A stretch of 64,000 nt of DNA from Flavobacteriaceae bacterium UBA3611 (GTDB lineage Bacteria; Bacteroidota; Bacteroidia; Flavobacteriales; Flavobacteriaceae): contig DFLU01000010.1 of assembly GCA_002375495.1 (NCBI GenBank), forward strand, positions 491,409 through 555,408, in the 5' to 3' direction. Below the pieces are notes generated by a model that saw only the letters and a program-made list of their open reading frames with translations, searched no databases and had not been told where the DNA came from. Shown here one piece after another: positions 51,066 to 59,600 of this stretch; position 1 is the stretch's first letter; every line of letters begins with the position of its first letter. Both the position numbers and the translations under genes were made by a program.

Positions 51066-51644
51066 TTAGTAGATGGGATGTATCGGCTGCACATCACCGG
51101 GGTTCATGCCGGCTATTGTCTCAGTCCCAATTCGAAAGCGCACCAAGCGCAAGGTGGGAAAACCGACCGCCGCAGTCATTTTTCGTACTTGCCTAAACTT
51201 ACCTTCTGTAAGTGTGATGCTAATCCATGATGTGGGTCCGTGTCGTTCGTCTCTTATTTTCTTCGCCCGTTCAGGCAGATCTGGAATTTCAATCGTTTGG
51301 GCAATACAAGGCAGCGTGGTGTATGTTGCCCCTTCAATACTAATTTGCACCCCTGCTGTAAGCGCTGCAATTGCTTCATCTGTAATCCTACCGTCTACCT
51401 GGGCGTAGTATTCCTTTTGCACCCCCGTACTACAAATTTGGTTGCTAAAAACTCCGTCTGTAGTAAGAAAAAGAAGTCCTTCGCTGGGTTCATCTAACCT
51501 ACCTACTGCCATGGTGCCTTCCGGAAACGGGAATAAATCACCCAAAAAGCGTTTTCGTTTCGCGTTTTTATCATTGGTAATAAACTGGCTCACATAACCG
51601 TAGGGCTTAAAGAGTTTAAAATAGAAGTTTGTGTTTCGTTCCAT
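51066..51644 (-). CDS. rRNA pseudouridine synthase, RsuA/RluE type
   Basis: 192 aa without an S4 domain, typical of RluE (23S U2457). Catalytic Asp in VGRLDEPSEGLLFLTTDG; other marks are KLFKPYGYVSQF, KEYYAQVDG and EGKFRQVRKMTAAVGFPTLRL. The absence of S4 and the length favour RluE over RsuA/RluB, but the target is inference. Stand-alone gene. Confidence 0.88.
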   Translation of the reverse strand: MERNTNFYFKLFKPYGYVSQFITNDKNAKRKRFLGDLFPFPEGTMAVGRLDEPSEGLLFLTTDGVFSNQICSTGVQKEYYAQVDGRITDEAIAALTAGVQISIEGATYTTLPCIAQTIEIPDLPERAKKIRDERHGPTSWISITLTEGKFRQVRKMTAAVGFPTLRLVRFRIGTETIAGMNPGDVQPIHPIY

Positions 51645-51727
51645 AGGTCTGATACTGCAAACCTAATAAATCTTATGAAATCCAATCACTACAAAATTTT
51701 GAAGTACATTTGCTGAAAATATCAGCT

Positions 51728-51979
51728 ATGGCACTTACCAACAACGACATTATGAAAAAGCTTCGCGTAGCGCATAAATTACGCGATGATGAAATCGTTG
51801 CCATCTGTAAGTTAGTAGATTTCAACGTTACCAAAAGTGAAATAAACGCGATCTATCGCAATCCAGACCATCCTAAATTTATGGAATGTGGTGATCAATT
51901 CCTTCGGAATTTCTTAAATGGGCTTATTGTGCATTTACGAGGCCCCATGCCAGAAAAGAAGCCGAAAAAGAAAGACTAG
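51728..51979 (+). CDS. DUF1456 family protein, single-domain form
   Basis: 83 aa from the ATG at 51728: MALTNNDIMKKLRVAHKLRDDEIVAICKLVDF, one complete DUF1456 unit, with KFMECGDQFLRNFLNGLI. The family (YehS) normally has two such units in about 150 residues, so this is a one-unit version with a lysine-rich tail (PEKKPKKKD). Role unknown. A TTG at 51710 would add six residues; the ATG is preferred. Confidence 0.8.
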   Translation: MALTNNDIMKKLRVAHKLRDDEIVAICKLVDFNVTKSEINAIYRNPDHPKFMECGDQFLRNFLNGLIVHLRGPMPEKKPKKKD

Positions 51980-52560
51980 TCGGCTACAGATATTTCAGAA
52001 ACAATAAAAGGATACGCCTGTTGTGTGGCTTTTATTTCTTCTACTGAAAGTGCATCTAAATTTTTACGGAAGGTATTTTCAGCATAGCGGCTCCGTAATT
52101 CTTTGTAAGCCTTGCTTAATTCATCTTGAACAGAAATAAAGTACGAGTAAGGCGCTAAGCGATGGCTGCTTAAGGATATAACTGCTTTTTGAGGGTGATC
52201 TGAGGCATTGCCGTCGCCTATGCCATTGCAATAGGTGCATGTTCCGTTTCCGTTGTTGTCTAAAAACTCTATTACATTGATTTTTAAGTATTTGATTTCA
52301 GTAACCTCATTGTTTGCTAGAAGTCTTCCCTCTTGGTTTATTTGAATATGTAATACATTACGCTCATGTATGTCTGCGGTACAATCTTGATTTTTCGGAC
52401 AAGGATCTGGAAGTTTTCGAAGTAGCCCTTTTTCTTGTGAAATAGTAGTAGAAACCAAAAAAAAGAGGAGTAATAAAAAGGCAATATCGGCCATACTGCC
52501 TGCATTGATGGTGGTGACATTTCTAGAAGTTCTCATACGTTGAAGGTTTTGGTGAGTCAT
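51976..52560 (-). CDS. ExbD-like biopolymer transport protein
   Basis: 194 aa from the ATG at 52560 (MTHQNLQRMRTSRNVTTIN). One membrane helix with the key Asp: NAGSMADIAFLLLLFFLVSTTI, then a periplasmic domain with two Cys pairs (PDPCPKNQDC, CTYCNG). ExbD works with ExbB to power TonB; no ExbB or TonB gene is here, so partners are encoded elsewhere. A 44-codon upstream extension of the frame (to 52692) is not used, as the N-terminus above is the family's. Convergent with the DUF1456 gene by 4 bp. Confidence 0.85.
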   Translation of the reverse strand: MTHQNLQRMRTSRNVTTINAGSMADIAFLLLLFFLVSTTISQEKGLLRKLPDPCPKNQDCTADIHERNVLHIQINQEGRLLANNEVTEIKYLKINVIEFLDNNGNGTCTYCNGIGDGNASDHPQKAVISLSSHRLAPYSYFISVQDELSKAYKELRSRYAENTFRKNLDALSVEEIKATQQAYPFIVSEISVAD

Positions 52561-52703
52561 GGCAACTTCAAATAAGATGCCAATCTTAAAAGTAAGCTTT
52601 GGCGCTTTCTTGACTATTAGGCTATAATGTTGTCTTGATTTATAAATTATCACTTTCAACCAATTTTTATGTTGTACATTCATAATCAACAAATTATAAG
52701 ATT

Positions 52704-54392
52704 ATGAAAAGATTGATTCTACTTTTGTTTAGCAGCTTTCTAATTGGTTTAACGGCTCAATCTCAAGTCGTAAATAACGAAACTGAAAAACAACTCCCGT
52801 TAGAGCTTGTAAATGATCCGTATGTATTTGTAGACCGAGCAAACATGGAAAAATCGGCTCCTTATGAGCAAATAGCTCCAAATTATTTTACGAAGCAGGT
52901 AAATATTGATAACGCAGGAAACAATGTTGTTGGTGATGCTGCTAACGAACCATCTTTGGCCATAGATCCAACCAATCCGCAAAGAATTGTCATGGGCTGG
53001 CGACAGTTTGATAATATTAATAGCAATTTCCGACAAGCGGGATATGGATATAGTACAAATGGTGGGTATAATTGGAAATTCCCTGGGGTCTTAGAACCGG
53101 GAAACTTTAGGTCTGATCCTGTATTAGATTTCGACAATCAAGGTAATTTTTATTACAACAGCCTGCGTGGAACATTAGAATGTGATGTTTTTGCAATTCG
53201 TGATGGAGGCGTAACGTGGGGAATGCCCATACCTGCCAATGGCGGGGACAAACAGTGGATGACGATAGATAAGACCGGCGGACCAAGTGCTGGGCATAAT
53301 TATTCGTATTGGAATAAAACTTTTACCACATGTTCGGGTGCATTTACTAGATCTACAGATGATGCCATGAGCTTTGAAGCCTGTGAAAATGTGCCTAGCG
53401 ATCCATTCTGGGGGACTCTAACAGTAGATACAGATGCCAACTTATATTTGGTTGGAACCAACAGTTCACAACAGGGCGACATATTAGTTTTAAAGTCGAC
53501 CAACGCTAAAGACCCCAATAGTACGGTAACCTTTGGTAGCCCAACAGTTGTAAATCTTGACGGCAGCCTAGGAGTACAAGATGCTATAAATCCGCAAGGT
53601 CTTAAAGGTCAACTGTGGATTGACATAGATAGAAGTGGTGGGCCGGGACGTGACAACGTATATGTTTTAGGTTCGGTAGAGCGAGCTTCAAGTAGCGATC
53701 CTGCCGATGTGATGTTTGCGAAAAGCACAGACGGGGGTGTTTCATTTTCGCCACCCGTTAGGATAAATACCGATGTTGGTGAAGAAGCGCATCAATGGTT
53801 TGGAACTATGTCTGTAGCTCCAAATGGACGTATTGATGTTGTTTGGTTAGATACCCGGGGCGCTCCAGCAGGTACATTTCAATCGGTTTTGTATTATTCA
53901 TTTTCTGAAGATCAAGGTACTTCGTGGTCTGAAAATATACCAATTTCAGATCCTTTCAACCCAAAAATTGGCTATCCGCAACAACAAAAGATGGGTGATT
54001 ATTTCGACATGAAAAGTGATAATGAATATGCGCATGTGGCCTGGTGCGCCACATTTACAGGAGGTCAAGATGTGTATTACACAAAAATTTCTCCACAGGG
54101 AACCTTAGATGTACTTGAAAACAGCTTGCTTTCAGAATCGTTTATGATTGTTCCAAATCCAGTACGTACAGAAGCAACTATTAGGTTTAACGCTTCCGGA
54201 AAGACCGAAGTGCGCATATATGATGTGTTAGGGAGAGAAATAGCATTATTGGTAGCCACAGATACGGAAGGCTTACAACAATTGATATGGAACCGATCTG
54301 ACAAACAGGGATCGCTAGTAAAAGCTGGAGTTTATTTTGTTAAGGTGGTTTCTAATGGCAAGATGGCTACTAAAAAGATGGTTATTTTATAG
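52704..54392 (+). CDS. T9SS-exported BNR-repeat protein, 562 aa
   Basis: Signal peptide (MKRLILLLFSSFLIGLTAQSQ). Residues about 70-460 form a sialidase-like propeller with Asp-box-like motifs STNGGYNWKF, STDDAMSFE, STDGGVSFSP and SEDQGTSWSE, and conserved NEPSLAIDPTNPQRIVMGW. The C-terminal about 80 residues (IVPNPVRTEATIRFN...GREIALLV...GVYFVKVVSNGKMATKKMVIL) are a type A T9SS sorting domain. No catalytic sialidase residues evident; probably a surface or secreted binding protein. Confidence 0.88.
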   Translation: MKRLILLLFSSFLIGLTAQSQVVNNETEKQLPLELVNDPYVFVDRANMEKSAPYEQIAPNYFTKQVNIDNAGNNVVGDAANEPSLAIDPTNPQRIVMGWRQFDNINSNFRQAGYGYSTNGGYNWKFPGVLEPGNFRSDPVLDFDNQGNFYYNSLRGTLECDVFAIRDGGVTWGMPIPANGGDKQWMTIDKTGGPSAGHNYSYWNKTFTTCSGAFTRSTDDAMSFEACENVPSDPFWGTLTVDTDANLYLVGTNSSQQGDILVLKSTNAKDPNSTVTFGSPTVVNLDGSLGVQDAINPQGLKGQLWIDIDRSGGPGRDNVYVLGSVERASSSDPADVMFAKSTDGGVSFSPPVRINTDVGEEAHQWFGTMSVAPNGRIDVVWLDTRGAPAGTFQSVLYYSFSEDQGTSWSENIPISDPFNPKIGYPQQQKMGDYFDMKSDNEYAHVAWCATFTGGQDVYYTKISPQGTLDVLENSLLSESFMIVPNPVRTEATIRFNASGKTEVRIYDVLGREIALLVATDTEGLQQLIWNRSDKQGSLVKAGVYFVKVVSNGKMATKKMVIL

Positions 54393-54396
54393 GCAA

Positions 54397-55266
54397 CTAT
54401 GCCAGAAACCGCCAAGCCACCACCCGAGTAACCTTAGAACCATGTTGCATTTGTAAGGTTTGGTGCTTTGCGTTTAACTTGTTTAAAAGCTTGTAGATTT
54501 TCGGCAAGTTGTCGCTTTTTGATACCAAGGTAGTGAACCAACCAACCTGCTTTTTAAATGCTGTACTTTGCTTGATCATTCGTTTAATGAATAACGCTTC
54601 TCCGCCATTACACCACAGTTCGTTGGGCTGTCCCTTAAAATTACGCTCCAACTCCAATATTGGTTTTTCGGGATTTAGTTGCTTTAATTTTCTGAGTGTA
54701 TTCCGATTCGCATCGGCCGCCGAGGTAAAAAAGGGCGGATTGCAAATGGTGACATGGTAAAATTCGTTGGGAAGAATGATGCCTTCAAAAATATGGGCAT
54801 TGTTCGTTTGGTGTCGTATCTCTATGGTTCCTGGCAAATGTGTGTTTACCATCGCATTCTCTTGGGCAGCCTCCACCGCTTTTTTGTCGATATCACACCC
54901 AACAACATCCCAACCGTTTATCGCACTTGCCAATAGCGCATAGATAGCATTGGCTCCTGTTCCTACATCTAATGCTTTTATGGGAGCTGTAAGTGGGACT
55001 TCAGAGAGCAAATCGTTGATGTAATGAATGTAATCTGCTCGCGATGGGATGGGCGGAAAAAGATATCCTTCAGGGATGTTCCAGTCTTTAATGCCATAAT
55101 AATGAAGCAATAGCCCTTTGTTTAAATGAAAAACAGCCGCCGCATCTGCAAAATCGATTGTTTTTTTGTTGTAATTATTTTCATAGATAAACTCAGCCAA
55201 TGGCGGGTGTGCTTTTGCTAAGGCGGAAAGGGGATAGGGTTTGTTATGTAAGTTTTTAGGATGCAA
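54397..55266 (-). CDS. rlmF: 23S rRNA (adenine-1618-N6)-methyltransferase RlmF
   Basis: 289 aa from a TTG at 55266, which gives HPKNLHNKPYPLSALAKAHPPLAEF, aligning with the RlmF N-terminus; no ATG is available and the next upstream in-frame stop is eight codons away. Motif I ALDVGTGANAIYALL and the N6-adenine catalytic motif NPPFF (in VTICNPPFFTSAADANRNT) are clear. It methylates A1618 of 23S rRNA in helix 59 region. Stand-alone gene. Confidence 0.93.
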   Translation of the reverse strand: MHPKNLHNKPYPLSALAKAHPPLAEFIYENNYNKKTIDFADAAAVFHLNKGLLLHYYGIKDWNIPEGYLFPPIPSRADYIHYINDLLSEVPLTAPIKALDVGTGANAIYALLASAINGWDVVGCDIDKKAVEAAQENAMVNTHLPGTIEIRHQTNNAHIFEGIILPNEFYHVTICNPPFFTSAADANRNTLRKLKQLNPEKPILELERNFKGQPNELWCNGGEALFIKRMIKQSTAFKKQVGWFTTLVSKSDNLPKIYKLLNKLNAKHQTLQMQHGSKVTRVVAWRFLA

Positions 55267-55321
55267 AGTATTTGACTTAATATTTCAATAAAGATACCAA
55301 TATTGAAAGTGGTTCTCAAAG

Positions 55322-55352
55322 AAAAATCCCTTTCCTATGCAGAAAGGGATTG
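55322..55352 (-). terminator. Terminator below the glutaredoxin-like gene
   Basis: AATCCCTTTC and GAAAGGGATT form a 10-bp stem with a 7-nt loop; on the minus strand TTTTC follows. It lies about 32 nt after the stop at 55384. Confidence 0.75.
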
Positions 55353-55383
55353 TTCTTGAAATAAGGATTAAAACGAAATCTTG

Positions 55384-55992
55384 TTATTCCTTTTCTTCAT
55401 ACAAACGTTCGATTAATTGCTCATACGTGAGAATATCGGTATGCAAAGCGCCTCCCAAACTGAAGATAGGCGAAGAAATTGTGTCGAGCGACGGTAATGC
55501 GCGCTGAATTACTTTGGCAACATCTGGTTTTTCTGGCAAGTGCATGGTTTTAAAACGATACGGACTTGCAGCTAATGATTTTGTAAGTGTATCACAACGT
55601 TTACAAACAGCAGTGCTGTAGAGTAAAATTGGCGAAGGCGGATCGATTTTAAGTTTTTCGAATTCTGGTCGTAACGAACGTCGCGCAAGGCTGTCTGTGG
55701 TTGTAACGGTGTATTCATACATTGGGTATTTACCGCGCTCAATAATTAAGCTTTTTACCTTCACTTTTGATGTAGCGGGAACTCTAATAGGGCGTTCGGC
55801 ACCACCGCGCTGCTTAAAGCCAATTCCTGTGACAGTAACAACAACGTCTAAATCTTTAAGGTTTTCGTTTACTGCGTAAAAATTTACGCGGCTTTTTGTT
55901 TTTTCTTCTTCAATTGTGACTTCATACTGTTGTGCCAACGACGGTAATGAAATAATTGCAGTAAAAACTGATAGTAGTATTATTTTAAACAT
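55384..55992 (-). CDS. Secreted protein with glutaredoxin-like C-terminal domain
   Basis: 202 aa from the ATG at 55992, chosen because it gives a clean signal peptide (MFKIILLSVFTAIISLPSLAQ) and because the predicted promoter at 56014-56047 lies inside any longer frame. Residues 22-120 form a beta-rich domain (VTIEEEKTKSRVNFYAVNENL). The C-terminal about 75 residues resemble glutaredoxin: ILLYSTAVCKRCDTL with a CxxC (CKRC), then SPIFSLGGALH in the cis-Pro position and YEQLIERLY. Probably a periplasmic thiol protein; no partner nearby. Confidence 0.8.
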   Translation of the reverse strand: MFKIILLSVFTAIISLPSLAQQYEVTIEEEKTKSRVNFYAVNENLKDLDVVVTVTGIGFKQRGGAERPIRVPATSKVKVKSLIIERGKYPMYEYTVTTTDSLARRSLRPEFEKLKIDPPSPILLYSTAVCKRCDTLTKSLAASPYRFKTMHLPEKPDVAKVIQRALPSLDTISSPIFSLGGALHTDILTYEQLIERLYEEKE

Positions 55993-56013
55993 GTAAAATG
56001 ATTTTGAGATTTT

Positions 56014-56047
56014 CAAAAATAGGAATTTAGACACGCGCTCCACCAAA
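56014..56047 (-). promoter_or_regulatory. Promoter of the glutaredoxin-like gene
   Basis: Minus-strand TTTG (56044-56047), 22-nt spacer, TATTTTTG (56014-56021). Predicted start near 56007, which supports the ATG at 55992 over the longer frame to 56046. Confidence 0.6.
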
Positions 56048-56099
56048 CGACCTCTATATTTTTATAAATTTCTTGTGGTCTGATTCCTTTCAGACCCCA

Positions 56100-56169
56100 T
56101 ACGTATCAGATAAAAGGTAAAGAATGAACTATTTCATGCAGTTTTTGGCCGCTGTTTTACTGATACGTA
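56100..56169. repeat. Spaced inverted repeat TACGTATCAG ... CTGATACGTA
   Basis: Perfect 10-bp arms at 56100-56109 and 56160-56169 separated by 50 nt in a non-coding interval, just below the YtxH-like gene's terminator. It could be an RNA hairpin, a protein-binding pair or a small mobile-element remnant. Confidence 0.6.
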
Positions 56170-56177
56170 CCAAATAA

Positions 56178-56203
56178 AAAATCCCGCCAAAAAGCGGGAT
56201 TTT
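56178..56203 (-). terminator. Terminator of the YtxH-like gene
   Basis: AAAATCCCGC and GCGGGATTTT form a 10-bp stem around CAAAAA, 20 nt below the stop at 56223; on the minus strand it is followed by a T tract. Confidence 0.85.
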
Positions 56204-56222
56204 CCTACATATTTAATATCAA

Positions 56223-56438
56223 TTAGCTTGCTTTACGCTTCAATTCGGCGTACTTGTCACTGATCGATTTTTCGATATCTCCTGCAGTTTCTTTAATCTT
56301 ATCTCCTGCATTGTTCACTCGACTCTTAAGCTCTGCTTTTTGTTCTGGCGACATCGTTTTATATTTCCAATATGCCAATCCACCTGCAATTCCTGCTCCG
56401 ATAAGAGCAATCAATCCTGTTTTTTGTTGTCTGTTCAT
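56223..56438 (-). CDS. Small YtxH-like protein, 71 aa
   Basis: From the ATG at 56438: MNRQQKTGLIALIGAGIAGGLAYWKYK, one glycine-rich membrane helix, then a long amphipathic helix (KSRVNNAGDKIKETAGDIEKSISDKYAELKRK) typical of YtxH/general-stress-type proteins. An upstream ATG at 56474 would lie only a few bases from the predicted TSS and adds an unlikely N-terminus. Stress role is inference from family. Confidence 0.75.
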   Translation of the reverse strand: MNRQQKTGLIALIGAGIAGGLAYWKYKTMSPEQKAELKSRVNNAGDKIKETAGDIEKSISDKYAELKRKAS

Positions 56439-56471
56439 CGTTATAGTTGTTTTTTTGTTCAAAATCATACA

Positions 56472-56479
56472 CAAATGTA
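56472..56479 (-). promoter_or_regulatory. -7 element of the YtxH-like gene
   Basis: Minus-strand TACATTTG, exact TAnnTTTG, 33 nt before the chosen ATG. No clear -33 box. Confidence 0.5.
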
Positions 56480-56534
56480 CAACGCCTAATCGCAGTACCC
56501 TAGCGGTTTAATACAACTTTAGCTTAATTAAAAG

Positions 56535-56672
56535 TTAAAACCACTCTAATACGTATCCTAGAATAAAATATAGGATGATAAAGACTAAAATAGTACCAAA
56601 ACAACCACATTTACCGCCACCAATTTTTTTAGCACCCCATGCGGCTCCAATTATTTGAATTAATTTTTTCAT
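56535..56672 (-). CDS. 45-residue membrane protein with Cys-Gly-Cys motif
   Basis: An ATG at 56672 opens a 45-codon frame: MKKLIQIIGAAWGAKKIG, then GGGKCGCFG, then a hydrophobic helix (TILVFIILYFILGYVL) and EWF. The ATG lies 5 nt after the stop of the giant BNR gene, the tight spacing seen in operons here, and codon use is ordinary. I do not recognise the family. The Gly-rich CGC segment could bind metal or form a disulfide. Too short for most automatic gene calling. Confidence 0.65.
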   Translation of the reverse strand: MKKLIQIIGAAWGAKKIGGGKCGCFGTILVFIILYFILGYVLEWF

Positions 56673-56677
56673 CAACT

Positions 56678-59600
56678 TTAATATTTAACGGGTGGTGCCC
56701 CCGCATCTTTCAATTCGCCTTCTACCACATCTAGCAACTTCGTTATAGTGTTTAAAGTGGCTACATTGGACCTTTGTTGTGCTTCCACAATAGCCAATTG
56801 TTGCTTGTGGGTCTCGGTGGGGCCGTAGGTAGACCGTTCAATTCCTCTGTAAATTGCAAACATGCGATCTTCTAAAAGCGGCATCCCTTTTTCACCAATT
56901 TCATTTTTAGCGAAATTTCCAGCAACATCAGATTGCAACGCTTGCAAATCTTTTATGGCAGCTGCCAATTTATTGTTAATCGTTCCTGGCTTCATCGTAC
57001 TTTGCTGAAGCGCAAGTTTTAAAGCTTTGGCACGCCCAACTTGTTCTTCCAAATCTATTTGGAACTCAGATACCGAACGTCTAGTGGCTGCAAAGGCATT
57101 GATAAATTCTGCATATTCTCCTGGTGAAGCAGCGGGTAAGGCACCTTTATGTAGTGGTTTTACCGTAAATGAAACAGCATCTGCTAATTTTTTGGTTGTT
57201 CCATTTTCGGTTAGATACATTGTTGCTGTATAATTTCCGGGAGGTGCTAAGATGCCTGAAGGCAATTTCGTGGCGTCCATATCTTTTTCTAATGGAAATG
57301 GTGATGGGTACTTTAAATCCCATGTAATACGCTGTATACCTTGTTTAGCGGGTGTTGTGATATTCCGAACCACGGTACTATTGGCATCGGCAATAGAGAA
57401 GGTGAGTACGGGAGCTGTTTCTAATACCTCTTTTTCTAATTGTTCCCAACCACCAAATGGAATATCGGCAGTTCCCATCTTCTTTTCATTTTCTTGTCGC
57501 TTTTGTTTTGAAGTTTTGTACTCGTCACGCAAGTAATAGGTAAATGTGGCGCCAAATTCAGGGTTTGGAGCTACAAAATGGTCGTCTCCCTGACTTCCTT
57601 TGCCTTCATCAAAACTTAAATGTGATCTCGGGATGTACCACCAAGCATCGCGTACCGGAAAAATGGCAGCCTCTTGTGTAAGACTTTCTTCGGAAATTTC
57701 CCGCAATGCGGTATAATCGTCAAGAATATAAAATCCTCTTCCGAAGGAAGCACCTACCAAATCATTTTCTCTTCGCTGTATGGCAAGATCACGAAACGAA
57801 ATGGTGGGAACGCCACCACTCAACTTGGTCCAATGTTTTCCGCCGTTTACCGAAGTATATAATCCAAACTCGGTTGCGATAAACAATAAGTTGGGTTTTA
57901 CGTGGTCTTGTACCAATCTCCACACCAAGGTGCGGTCTGGAATGTTATTCACGAGCGAAGTCCACGTACGCCCTTTGTCGGTACTTTTATATAAATACGG
58001 ACTAAAATCGCCATACTTATGGTTGTCGAGTGATACGTATACAGTGTTTGCATCGAACATATCTGCTTTTATATCGTTTATAAAAGCCGTGCTCGGCACT
58101 CCTGGAATGTTACCCACGTTGATGCTTCTCCATGAGCCACCATCGTTTTCTGAAACTTGAATTGTTCCATCGTCAGTTCCTGCATATAGCAATCCTTTTT
58201 GTTTAGGAGATTCGGCTAGCGAGGTAATGGTGTTGTAATTAGACATGGCATATACATCCCAAGCTCCATCCCATGATTGTTTTTTGCCCATAATGGGTAA
58301 TTCTACACGGTTTTGGTTTTTTGTAAGATCTGCGGAAATGGCAGTCCAACTATCTCCTCGGTTTGTCGATTTCCACACGCGTTGTGACGCAAAGTAGATG
58401 GTTGAAGGAACATGCGGACTTACCAAAATAGGCGCATCCCAATTAAAACGTTCGGTAGGCTCATTGGCGCCAGCTTGTGGTTGAATGTCGATTACTTCAC
58501 CGGTGCTCATGTCGATACGAGAAAGCGTTCCTTCTTGACGCTCTGCATACAGAATATCTGGGTTGCCGGGCTCGGTGGCAGGTTGATGGCCATCCCAATT
58601 TAAAACTACTTTCCAGTCGCTGTTTTGTATCCCATGCACATTGTCTGTACGCGAAGGGCCCCCTTCTGTACTGTTGTCCTGGGTTCCTCCGTAAATATTG
58701 TAAAAAGGTGCTGCGTCGTCTACCGCTACTTTATAAAACTGGGTTACGGGTAAGTTTTCGATGTATTTCCAGCTTTTGGTTAGATCAAACGACTCGTACA
58801 ACCCACCGTCTGTACCAACAAGTAGATAATTCGGGTCATCTTGCTTAAAAGCGATGGCGTGGTTATCTCCGTGTTTGTTTCTTCGGTTCATACGGTAAAA
58901 TGTTTTTCCGCCATCTTCTGAAATTTGCATGGTGTTATCCATTAAATACAATCTACCTTCTTGGTGTGGAGAGGCGTAAAGTTCTTGGTAGTAATGCGGT
59001 CCGGTACCTCCAGAAACAGTTGCAGACATTTTAGTCCAAGAGCTCCCACGATTTTCTGAACGGTAAACACCGCCTGTACGTCGGTTGGTTTCTAAAGCAG
59101 CATACAGCACATTTGGGTTTTGGGGAGAAATAGCTAAGCCTGTTTTTCCTAAAAACTCTTTTGGTAAGCCGGTTTTTAATTGTATCCAGGTATCTCCACC
59201 ATCTTCACTGCGGTAGAGTGCACTTCCCGGGCCACCACCCAAATAAGCAGCAACAGTTCTGTGTCGATCCCAAGTAGCTGCATAAAGTCTGTCAGGATTT
59301 GTAGGGTCTATCACTAGATCGGTTACACCTGTCCATTCATCATTGCCCAGTGTTTTCGTCCAAGTCTCCCCACCATCGGTGGTTTTATAGAGTCCGCGAT
59401 CTCCACCTTTGCTCCAAAGGGGGCCTTGTGCGGCAACCCAAACGGTGTTGCTATCTTCAGGATGTACGACAACGCGCGAAATATGTTGGGAGTTTTCCAG
59501 TCCCATATTCTGCCAAGTTGCACCGCCATCGGTACTTTTATATATACCATCTCCGTAACCTACGTGGCGACCACCGCTATCTTCACCAGAGCCAACCCAT

